Of a DNA stretch of 64,000 nt, positions 1 through 7,214 are shown one piece after another; the stretch's first letter is position 1; each line of letters starts with the position of its first letter. The notes under the pieces were generated by a model. It was given only the letters and a program-made list of their open reading frames with translations, was not told the origin of the DNA and did no database searches. This DNA is from Fodinibius sp964490705. Lineage in GTDB: Bacteria > Bacteroidota > Rhodothermia > Balneolales > Balneolaceae. The stretch is taken from the NCBI GenBank assembly GCA_964490705.1, contig CAZBCG010000012.1, positions 1-64,000 on the forward strand. Direction: 5' to 3'. Made by a program: the position numbers and the translations under genes.

Positions 1-233
1 CGAATCACAATCACAGAATGCGGATGTCGATGATACTCAAACGAGGTATAACCGCCGGACTCCACCTCGAAATAGCGCGTCTGAAAATTCAGTGCCTGCT
101 CGTCATCCGATTGCCCCAGCAGTGAATAGCGATGTACTCCTTTATAACAATTGCTATCATCCTTGTATTCTTTGCGCGAAACAGAATCCCACTGGTAATT
201 GCTGCTTTTGATGACTTTAGACCGATTTTTCAT
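1..233 (-). CDS. Cupin-domain protein, N-terminal part (possible methylthio-xylulose-5-phosphate methylsulfurylase)
   Basis: The first 77 codons of a gene that runs off the left edge. ATG is at 233, five bases after the TGA of the upstream RuBisCO-like gene, so the two are almost certainly co-transcribed. The visible protein ends in a cupin start: a strand with RYFEVESGGYTSFEYHRHPH, which carries the G-x5-HxH-type first cupin motif (metal-binding histidines). Known from the literature: in Rhodospirillum rubrum a cupin encoded beside a RuBisCO-like protein removes methanethiol from methylthio-xylulose-5-phosphate to give deoxyxylulose-5-phosphate. The N-terminal part (W-D-S-V-x-K-E-Y-K, then a Y-x-L-L-G step) resembles what I remember of that cupin group. 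Function is inferred from neighbour and fold; the C-terminal half is not visible. Confidence 0.75.
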   Translation of the reverse strand, partial: MKNRSKVIKSSNYQWDSVSRKEYKDDSNCYKGVHRYSLLGQSDDEQALNFQTRYFEVESGGYTSFEYHRHPHSVIVI

Positions 234-238
234 GCCTG

Positions 239-1348
239 TCATAATTTTATTAGCATATTTCGAAACTCGTTGGCAGCCTGTTCAATACCGTTGGGATATT
301 CATACAGGCTTCCGCCTATCAGAAATACGGTATCATTACCATATTCCAAAATCCACCTACCCAAATTCTCAATTTTGATGCCGCCTCCGGGCATGGGAAA
401 TGATCGTTTGAACACGGATTCCTCATTTCTAGCTGCCCCGTTAATAGCTTTGCATTCAGTGGTGGTAAACGAAAATCGTCCTCCTTTATTCGGATAAATC
501 ACAAAATCCGCGCCGAGGGCCCGCCATAACTGCCCGTATAAAAAATCCGGCGACAACCCTTTGGTATCGTGCGTAGTAAGCTGACCCGAAAATGCAGGGT
601 GAGCAATAATGGGCAAGTCAATATCCATTCTGGCCAGTCGGTGCATTGTTTCGAGTCCGGCAATATGGGGACACAGCAACACGCCATCAGCACCAAGTTG
701 CAACGCCTGCTGATATCGTTCTACAACCTCAGCTGAAGAGGCCGTAATATTGGGATAGTAATATGATCGGCGTCCCGTTTTCTCTGCGGCTTTTTGGATG
801 GCCCCAACACAAGCTCTAACCCTTTCCTTGAACGGAGCAATTTCTTGATTTGCCAACCCGTGGTCATCTTTGATGATATCAATACCTCCACTTGCAAATT
901 GGTAGCAGAGATCAGCCAGCTCAGAAGGGGTGCTACCTACCGGCTTTAATGCAGTCGCACTTAGCGGACGATCAGTAATGCGATATTGCTCTCTTATCTC
1001 GGTGATTCCCGATGCCGGTCCACTAAAGATATCGGGCGACAAATTTGCCCAGTCGGTATCAATGATACGAATGCCCGGCTGCAGCGAAATATTGCCGTAC
1101 AGCACATTCAAAAACTGCGTAATTTCTCCGCCCAGGTTGGCAACCGGCCAGGCAATTGTCACTTTATATTGCTGATCATCCAACTCTTTGGTAGCAACCA
1201 GCCTGCCCACAATTTCTTGCTCAATTTGGGGATCCAAGATACCCCGAGGCAACTCTACGGATTGCTCCAGACATAGCGATTCGATCTTCTGACCTACCTC
1301 TTCCCCTTCGAGCACGGTAAGCAGATATGTAACCTCGAAGGTGCTCAT
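239..1348 (-). CDS. RuBisCO-like protein (form IV)
   Basis: 369 aa, shorter than true RuBisCO large subunits (about 450-480). The alpha/beta barrel signatures are present: ALKP with Lys135 at the place of the catalytic TIKP lysine, and GGIDIIKDDHG with Lys160 at the carbamylated-lysine position and Asp162 as metal ligand. The third metal ligand, normally Glu, is His163. C-terminal glycine-rich phosphate loops (YPNKGGR, MPGGGI, IGGSLY) remain. It is therefore unlikely to fix CO2. Characterised relatives are the enolase of methionine salvage, the isomerase of the methylthioadenosine-isoprenoid shunt, and the decarboxylases of apiose catabolism. The cupin five bases downstream favours the shunt isomerase (5-methylthioribulose-1-phosphate to methylthio-xylulose-5-phosphate). 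Family call is firm; substrate is inferred. No strong ribosome site precedes the ATG at 1348. Confidence 0.88.
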   Translation of the reverse strand: MSTFEVTYLLTVLEGEEVGQKIESLCLEQSVELPRGILDPQIEQEIVGRLVATKELDDQQYKVTIAWPVANLGGEITQFLNVLYGNISLQPGIRIIDTDWANLSPDIFSGPASGITEIREQYRITDRPLSATALKPVGSTPSELADLCYQFASGGIDIIKDDHGLANQEIAPFKERVRACVGAIQKAAEKTGRRSYYYPNITASSAEVVERYQQALQLGADGVLLCPHIAGLETMHRLARMDIDLPIIAHPAFSGQLTTHDTKGLSPDFLYGQLWRALGADFVIYPNKGGRFSFTTTECKAINGAARNEESVFKRSFPMPGGGIKIENLGRWILEYGNDTVFLIGGSLYEYPNGIEQAANEFRNMLIKL

Positions 1349-1449
1349 TCGGCTTCATTTTTTGTGTGAAACCCACAGTTTTTTTTGAACTCTATGCTAA
1401 TCTTATTTGCCGGTATCGGACTAAACCCTGCGGATTTATAAAATGTAAT

Positions 1450-2727
1450 CTAAATCACAATCGTCTCGGTGCGCTTGGGCCCTTTGGATAAAATGGTAAG
1501 ATCCAGATCGAGATAATCTTGAATGAAACTCAGATATTCTTTGGCGTTTTCGGGCAGATCACTATAGCTGCTACAATCTTCCAGCGACTGCTGCCAGCCG
1601 GGCATCGTTTTATACTTCGGCTCAACGGAATCAATATCAGGGAGATCCATCGGGAATACATCGGTACGCTCTCCGTCAATTTCGTATTCAGTGCAAAGTT
1701 TAATCTCTTCGAAATCGTTGAGGATATCCAGCTTGGTAATCGTTAGTTCATTCATGCCGTTCACACGCACGGCATATTTCAGGGCAACCAGATCAACCCA
1801 TCCACAGCGGCGGGGGCGACCGGTCGTGGCGCCAAATTCTTGTCCCGCTTCGCGCATCTTTTCGCCGATATCGGCATCTAGTTCCGTGGGAAAGGGGCCG
1901 TTACCTACCCGCGTGCAATAGGCTTTGGAAATACCCATCACTTTGTCGATCGCCGTGGGCGGAATAGCCGAACCTGTGCTCGCTCCGCCGGAGGTAGGGC
2001 AAGATGAAGTCACAAAGGGATAGGTACCATGATCAACATCGAGCAGACTACCTTGTGCGCCTTCGAGCAAAATATCTTTACCATCGTCGTCGATGGCATC
2101 GTGCAATAGAGCACTTGTATTGGTGATATACGGACAGAGTTTGTCGGCAGCTTCCAGCAGATCCTTAACAATAGGATCAGCCTCGATGGGTTCGCGCTTA
2201 TACACATGCTCCAGTGACTCGTTTATATCTGCAATATTGGCTTCAACCTTTTCCCGCAGCTGTTTGGGATGAAAAAGATCAGACATGCGGATACCCACAC
2301 GCGAAACCTTGCTCACATAGGCCGGACCGATGCCACGTCCCGTAGTACCAATCGCATCATCGCCGCGATGTTCTTCTTTTACCTGATCGAGCAGCTGGTG
2401 ATATGGCAAAATAACGTGGGCAGCATTGCTGATCTTCAGGCGATCTTGCAGATCTGCACCCAATGCTTCTACTTCTTTGATCTCCTCGAGCAGTGCATGG
2501 GGATCGATTACCACACCGTTGCCGATTACACAGGTGGCATCCCCGTTAAACATGCCGGATGGAATGAGATGAAGGACAATCTTTTTGTCATCGAACTTTA
2601 AGGTGTGGCCGGCATTGGCACCGCCCTGATAGCGCACCACATAATCAGCTTCGTTACTAAGCAGATCAACAATTTTTCCTTTTCCCTCGTCACCCCACTG
2701 GGCACCTACAACAACACGAATAGACAT
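1450..2727 (-). CDS. purA: Adenylosuccinate synthetase
   Basis: 425 aa from the ATG at 2727. It joins IMP and aspartate with GTP in the first step from IMP to AMP. The N-terminal nucleotide loop VVVGAQWGDEGKGK is intact, followed by the HTL, GNGVVIDP, GTTGRGIGP and GAQGSLLDVDHGTYPFVT motifs of the family, and a normal C-terminus. A longer reading frame exists back to a TTG at 2745, but those codons lie in the poly-T end of the terminator of the upstream STAS gene, so the MSIRVVVG start is preferred. It is followed after 101 bp by the RuBisCO-like gene. Cytoplasmic housekeeping enzyme. Confidence 0.97.
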   Translation of the reverse strand: MSIRVVVGAQWGDEGKGKIVDLLSNEADYVVRYQGGANAGHTLKFDDKKIVLHLIPSGMFNGDATCVIGNGVVIDPHALLEEIKEVEALGADLQDRLKISNAAHVILPYHQLLDQVKEEHRGDDAIGTTGRGIGPAYVSKVSRVGIRMSDLFHPKQLREKVEANIADINESLEHVYKREPIEADPIVKDLLEAADKLCPYITNTSALLHDAIDDDGKDILLEGAQGSLLDVDHGTYPFVTSSCPTSGGASTGSAIPPTAIDKVMGISKAYCTRVGNGPFPTELDADIGEKMREAGQEFGATTGRPRRCGWVDLVALKYAVRVNGMNELTITKLDILNDFEEIKLCTEYEIDGERTDVFPMDLPDIDSVEPKYKTMPGWQQSLEDCSSYSDLPENAKEYLSFIQDYLDLDLTILSKGPKRTETIVI

Positions 2728-2743
2728 AGTAATGATTAGACAC

Positions 2744-2768
2744 AAAAAAAGGGGTGAATATCACCCCT
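2744..2768 (-). terminator. Rho-independent terminator after the STAS gene
   Basis: Reading the minus strand: GGGGTGA, three-base loop, TCACCCC, then seven Ts. The stem is 2751-2767. It ends the secD-secF-STAS transcript and places purA on its own promoter or on read-through. Its position excludes the TTG at 2745 as the purA start. Confidence 0.85.
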
Positions 2769-2793
2769 CTTTCCATAGTTAGAATTTGATTGA

Positions 2794-3150
2794 TTATTCT
2801 TCTTCGGATGAATCCTTAAATGATTCAATAGCAGCATCCAACGATTTGAAATGCTTGAAAACCGTAATGAGCTTGGTAACAACCAACAAGCTTTCAATTT
2901 TGTCGGTAGCGTTGGCAATACGCAGATCACCACCGGCTTTGCGCATTGTAGTGAGTCCACCAATCAGCATTCCCAAACCCGAAGAGTTCATAAACTTCAC
3001 TTTACCAACATCGGCAACGATATTGGTTTTATCCTCTTCGATTAGCTCGTGCAACTTTTCATTAAGTTTTACAGCATCCGGGCCGCCCATCACATTGCCC
3101 TTAAATTCAATGACTACACAATTATATCGCTCCGATACATTAAAATTCAT
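2794..3150 (-). CDS. STAS-domain anti-sigma factor antagonist (SpoIIAA/RsbV type)
   Basis: 118 aa, a single STAS domain. The phosphorylation loop reads KFMNSSGLGMLIGG, with the serine pair at the usual place (family form D/N-S-S-G). In partner switching, the unphosphorylated protein binds the anti-sigma kinase and frees a sigma factor; a kinase phosphorylates the serine and a PP2C (SpoIIE/RsbU) phosphatase resets it. A matching membrane-bound phosphatase gene lies at 58295-60931, but no RsbW-like kinase is in the window, so the partners are unproven. A good ribosome site (AGGGGAG) lies 8-9 bases before the ATG at 3150. It sits 37 bp after secF and ends in a strong terminator. The acidic C-terminal tail (SSEEE) is a minor oddity. 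Confidence 0.92.
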   Translation of the reverse strand: MNFNVSERYNCVVIEFKGNVMGGPDAVKLNEKLHELIEEDKTNIVADVGKVKFMNSSGLGMLIGGLTTMRKAGGDLRIANATDKIESLLVVTKLITVFKHFKSLDAAIESFKDSSEEE

Positions 3151-3187
3151 TGTTGGATCTCCCCTCGGTTAATTTAGGAGTTAATAA

Positions 3188-4099
3188 TTAAGCATTTTCC
3201 TTTCTGCGTCTTAATTCAACCACTGTACTGCTTGCGACAAATAGCGAACTATAGGTCCCAATAATGACACCCAGCATCAAGGCAAATGAAAATCCTTTGA
3301 GCACTTCACCGCCGAATATAAATAGAATGGTTACCACAAAAAAGGTGGTGACCGAAGTAATGACGGTACGGCTAAGCGTATCATTCAAACTCTTGTTCAC
3401 CATTTTGTCGTGATCCATCGTTTTATAGAGCAGGCTATTTTCGCGGATACGGTCAAAAACCACCACGGTATCGTTAAGTGAGTAACCTACAATGGTTAAG
3501 AAAGCCGCAATGATCGACTGATCGATCTGCATGCTAAAAGGAGCTACATCACTAAAAAAGGTGAACACTCCTACCACAATAAGTACATCGTGGAAAAGTG
3601 CGGCAACGGCCCCAGCCGAATAGGTCCAGTTTTTAAACCGTATCAGGATATAGATAAAGATAACCACCAAGGCAAAGAGGATAGCATTGAGAGCACCCCG
3701 CTTAAGATCTTCGGCAAAACGAGCACCCACAATATCGGTTTTAATAACCGTGGCTGGATTTTCGGGATGCAGCTCACTCATCGCATCCATAATGGAATTC
3801 TGTACTTCGGTAATATCACCGGGATTATCCGTTCGAATCAGGATATCACTCGGTGATCCAAATCGCTTGACTACCGGCGTACTGCCCAGCGGATCGGTTA
3901 AGGCCGCACGCATCTCTACAACCTCCACGGGCTCCTCAAACTCCAGGACAAACTCCTTACCGCCCTTGAAGTCGATGCCATACTGCAGACCTTTGGTGAG
4001 AATTCCAATGATAGCAGCCACAAGCAGGATGCCGGAAACGACATATCCTATCTTGTGCGCTTTGATAAAATTAAAATCTGGTGTTTCGAACCATCTCAT
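3188..4099 (-). CDS. secF: Protein translocase subunit SecF
   Basis: 303 aa. It works with SecD in the inner membrane, using the proton gradient to help pull secreted proteins out of SecYEG. One N-terminal membrane helix is followed by a periplasmic domain with GLQYGIDFKGGKEFVLEF, the SecF form of the D1-like box, and then five membrane helices including VGYSLNDTVVVFDRIREN, the family signature in TM4-TM5. It lies 40 bp downstream of secD, in one transcript with it and with the STAS gene. SecD and SecF are separate proteins here, whereas Bacteroidetes proper often carry a fused SecDF. Confidence 0.97.
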   Translation of the reverse strand: MRWFETPDFNFIKAHKIGYVVSGILLVAAIIGILTKGLQYGIDFKGGKEFVLEFEEPVEVVEMRAALTDPLGSTPVVKRFGSPSDILIRTDNPGDITEVQNSIMDAMSELHPENPATVIKTDIVGARFAEDLKRGALNAILFALVVIFIYILIRFKNWTYSAGAVAALFHDVLIVVGVFTFFSDVAPFSMQIDQSIIAAFLTIVGYSLNDTVVVFDRIRENSLLYKTMDHDKMVNKSLNDTLSRTVITSVTTFFVVTILFIFGGEVLKGFSFALMLGVIIGTYSSLFVASSTVVELRRRKENA

Positions 4100-4139
4100 A
4101 ATATTTGTTCCCTAATCTAAATGTTGAATTTCTTTTGAA

Positions 4140-5960
4140 TTAACCGAAGCTGATATCAGCTGATTTCCCTCGCGTCAGATAATCAATCACTACGCGCGTA
4201 ATCACAATAGCGCTAAACAGCGAGGCTGCAATACCGGCCATCAACGTAACGGCAAAACCTTTAATGGGACCAACCCCAAAACTGTACAGGATAATACCGA
4301 CGAAAAAGGTCGTCACGTTGGCATCAATAATCGCGCTCATGGCGTTGGAATATCCGCCATCGATGGAGGCATTAAGAGTTTTTCCGGTCCGCCTTTCCTC
4401 CCTGATACGATCAAAGATCAGCACGTTGGCGTCAACTGCCATACCGATCGTAAGCACAATGCCCGCAATCCCGGGTAAGGTAAGCGTGGCTTTAAAGGCT
4501 GCTAAAATTCCCAGGATAAAGATGATATTGAGTAATAATGCCAAGTCGGCGATGGCTCCGCCGGAGTGGTAATAGACAATCATAAAGATTGCCACAATAA
4601 TCAGCCCGATGAGCGTGGAATAAAATCCGGCCTGAATAGACTCTTCGCCCAGCGTGGCGCCTACCGTGCGTTCCTCGATAATTTCGAGCGGAGCGGGCAA
4701 AGCACCGGAGAGCAAAATATTCACGAGATCTTCGGCCTCGGTCACATCTCCAATACCGCTGATCGATGAACGACCGTCAGAAATTTTGGTCTCCACATTG
4801 GGATAGGAATAGACGTAGCCATCCAATACAATAGCAATGGGATTACCGATATTAGCACCGGTTATCCGAGCCCACCGACGAGCGCCTTCGGCGTTCATGT
4901 TCATAGAAACGCGGGGCTCATTAGTGGTCTGATCAAAATTGACGCTGGCTTCGGAGATCACGCTTCCGGTCATCTCTACATCCGACCGCACGGCTAACAG
5001 CTCGTATAATTCTTGTCCCTGCTGAGTGGTCTGAAAAGGCGTTGCTCCCCACATCAACTTGATGCTTCGCGGAATTAACTCTTGTACCTCGGAACGCTGC
5101 AGCAGCTCGTTCACCCGTGCGGTATCTCGTCCGGTAGAATACCCAATCGAATAGGGATTACGTCCACGCGGATTCAATACTTCGAGCAGCGGATTCTGTT
5201 GGGCTGCCTGCTCTACAGTATCCGACGTGTCGGATTCTACCTGCTGGTTGTAATAACTGACGATACTTTCTTTTGCCGAGCTGATCTGATCGGGCTGCCC
5301 CATCAGTCGAAACTCGAGTCGGGCGGTGCCTTTCAGCAGATCGCGAATACGCTGCTTGTTGGCTACGCCAGGCAGCTCAACAACAACGCGACTGTTACCC
5401 TGCTTGAAAATAGCAGGCTCGGTTACACCGTAGCGGTCAACACGCGTACGGATAATTTCCATAGCACGGTCAACGGCAGAGTCGCGCTGATCTTTCAAAT
5501 AGGTGGTAATTTCTTCGTTTGTTGAACGACGTGTAATATTTTCTGCCTCAGAACGGTAGTAGCGACTCAGTCGTCCATCGGGATACCGCTGCTGAAACTC
5601 AGCAACCATTTCATCAATAAAGTCGGTATCATTTTGTCGAGCCTGCTCTTGTGCAACATTAATCACGTTATTAAGTGTGGAGTCTACATTTTGGCCGGCC
5701 AGCTCACGCATCAATTGGGCCGTACCTACTTCCAGTGTCACGTGCATTCCACCCTGCAGGTCAAGACCTAGTGAGAGCGAATTCTGGCGCAGGTTTTGCA
5801 AACGCTGCGTATTTTCTTCTACATATTCGGTGCGTTCAGCTTCGGGCAAGCCGGAGATATAATTTTGTTCCAGCGTGTTTGCCAGTGTCGGCCATAAGTA
5901 ATACACCGACATTGCCAAGAAGGCCACAATAAAGGCTATTTTAGTTCCATTACCTTGCAT
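4140..5960 (-). CDS. secD: Protein translocase subunit SecD
   Basis: 606 aa. Residues 8-25 form a membrane helix; the D1 motif SLGLDLQGGMHVTLEV follows at about 62-77. Next come a large periplasmic domain (P1) that is longer than in E. coli in its first part (about 80-170, charged, Q-rich), the VDRYGVTEP and VELPGV signatures, and five C-terminal membrane helices containing GMAVDANVLIFDRIREE. Acts with SecF in protein export. First gene of the secD-secF-STAS transcript; the start is the ATG at 5960, and no closer in-frame alternative fits the helix. Confidence 0.97.
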   Translation of the reverse strand: MQGNGTKIAFIVAFLAMSVYYLWPTLANTLEQNYISGLPEAERTEYVEENTQRLQNLRQNSLSLGLDLQGGMHVTLEVGTAQLMRELAGQNVDSTLNNVINVAQEQARQNDTDFIDEMVAEFQQRYPDGRLSRYYRSEAENITRRSTNEEITTYLKDQRDSAVDRAMEIIRTRVDRYGVTEPAIFKQGNSRVVVELPGVANKQRIRDLLKGTARLEFRLMGQPDQISSAKESIVSYYNQQVESDTSDTVEQAAQQNPLLEVLNPRGRNPYSIGYSTGRDTARVNELLQRSEVQELIPRSIKLMWGATPFQTTQQGQELYELLAVRSDVEMTGSVISEASVNFDQTTNEPRVSMNMNAEGARRWARITGANIGNPIAIVLDGYVYSYPNVETKISDGRSSISGIGDVTEAEDLVNILLSGALPAPLEIIEERTVGATLGEESIQAGFYSTLIGLIIVAIFMIVYYHSGGAIADLALLLNIIFILGILAAFKATLTLPGIAGIVLTIGMAVDANVLIFDRIREERRTGKTLNASIDGGYSNAMSAIIDANVTTFFVGIILYSFGVGPIKGFAVTLMAGIAASLFSAIVITRVVIDYLTRGKSADISFG

Positions 5961-6052
5961 AATAAATCGTTTTAAAATTTTAAGAATTGGGTTTCAAAAA
6001 AGAGACACTCCTAAACATCAGGAGCAATTGTACTGGTAGTGTGAAAGGATAA

Positions 6053-6601
6053 TCAGGGCGCTCGCATTGCTATTCCACCAACCATCGGAATCAACGTAAA
6101 TGAAAATCCGGATTGCAGACAAACCACTTGCTGTACATCCCAAAACGATTGCTCTGCGGTTTCAACAAAAGATATCGCTAAACCTGTCAACGGAGTTTTA
6201 TCCGTCTTTACGGGCACCAGCGATTTTACCGTCTGTTGGACGGGAATGCATGACATCGCGTTGCCGGTCTGGAATTGATTCCACTCGATAAGCAGCATCT
6301 GGTACAGCTGCTGAGAGGCCATCGACTCCGCGTACGAAAAAGGAAACTCTTCGTTGTTATTGCTTACGATCTGAGAGGCCTGTTCAATCACTTTATCCAG
6401 ATGATCCCCGGACTTGCGCAGATTTTCGAGTTCCTGCTGAAGGTCGGTTCCATTAGATGACTTTGTCATGGCACTCAGCCAATCCGCAAAAGCGGTGGTA
6501 GAATGCTCGGCCTGTGCGGGCTGTACCAGCGACAAGCCAAAACCACTACAGATGAGCAGCACGATAACAAAACGTGCGATATGTGTACGAAGTCGATTCA
6601 T
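6053..6601 (-). CDS. Secreted protein of unknown function
   Basis: 182 aa from the ATG at 6601. That start gives a clean signal peptide: basic NRLRTHIAR, a hydrophobic run, then a likely cleavage after AQAEH (signal peptidase I, A-x-A). A GTG at 6676 would add 25 residues and place the signal too far in, but it sits only three bases after the stop of the upstream gene, so translational coupling from there cannot be excluded. The mature part is helical and polar, with two cysteines (in AMSCIP and VVCLQ) that could form a disulfide in the periplasm. I recognise no family. It is the last of three small genes (7117 to 6053) lying between uvrA and secD. Confidence 0.6.
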   Translation of the reverse strand: MNRLRTHIARFVIVLLICSGFGLSLVQPAQAEHSTTAFADWLSAMTKSSNGTDLQQELENLRKSGDHLDKVIEQASQIVSNNNEEFPFSYAESMASQQLYQMLLIEWNQFQTGNAMSCIPVQQTVKSLVPVKTDKTPLTGLAISFVETAEQSFWDVQQVVCLQSGFSFTLIPMVGGIAMRAP

Positions 6602-6679
6602 CAGTGGCAGAAAATAGGCAGAAACAGAGAGCGGGACAAATGGTTTTTGTGGGCCTTCTTTTGTTTTCAATGACACCGC

Positions 6680-6901
6680 TTACTCGGCCGTTGGATGAGT
6701 AGTATTGGGATCGGAACCAAAAAACTTACGCAACAAGTGAAATAATCCGGCGGCTATAACAAGTTTCAGCATTACTTTCGCAAGGTATTTTCCGCTAAGT
6801 GCCAAATCACCCGAATAAAAATCCATGGTGAGAATAATAGCGAGATAGACAAGCGTAAAAACGATCGTGCCCCTCAAGGGCTCTTCAATATTATTAAACA
6901 T
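6680..6901 (-). CDS. Small membrane protein, unknown
   Basis: 73 aa with two predicted membrane helices (about 12-27 and 42-62) separated by a short polar turn, and a polar tail ending in HPTAE. No family recognised. It starts 12 bp after the stop of another two-helix protein of similar size; the two may be paralogous partners of a small membrane complex, but their sequences are not obviously alike. ATG at 6901. Confidence 0.6.
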   Translation of the reverse strand: MFNNIEEPLRGTIVFTLVYLAIILTMDFYSGDLALSGKYLAKVMLKLVIAAGLFHLLRKFFGSDPNTTHPTAE

Positions 6902-6913
6902 GTACTGCTAACT

Positions 6914-7117
6914 TTATTTTTCCAATCCCGGCTGGCGCTTTTGGATATATACAGCATCAATCCATCCGAATAAAATAGTAGCCAACAAGCTGGTAAATGA
7001 ACTTAACAATATAGTGCCCGACAATACGATCTCAGCATCAAGCACATACTGCCCGAAAAGCGTAAATAAAATGGTAAGCCCAATAAAAACGGTAACACAT
7101 TTGGCAAAGTACTTCAT
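6914..7117 (-). CDS. Small membrane protein, unknown
   Basis: 67 aa with two membrane helices (about 7-27 and 30-52) and a basic C-terminal tail (QKRQPGLEK). No family recognised. It has one of the clearest ribosome sites in the window (GGAGG seven bases before the ATG at 7117), which supports it as a real gene in spite of its size. First gene of the small group 7117-6053, 97 bp after uvrA. Confidence 0.62.
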   Translation of the reverse strand: MKYFAKCVTVFIGLTILFTLFGQYVLDAEIVLSGTILLSSFTSLLATILFGWIDAVYIQKRQPGLEK

Positions 7118-7214
7118 GATAAACCTCCATATTAATTTGGAAGGATTTTATGCAAGATGCAGAAACAAGCCCAGCATGGCAAACACAGCTTTCACCAAGT
7201 ATTAAAACTTATGG

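Noticed and set aside
239..1348. True CO2-fixing RuBisCO
   Set aside because: The protein is about 100 residues short, the third metal ligand is His instead of Glu, and no phosphoribulokinase or carboxysome gene is present.
6602..6676. GTG start for the secreted unknown protein
   Set aside because: It would put 25 residues before an otherwise standard signal peptide. Kept only as an alternative because it lies three bases after the upstream stop.
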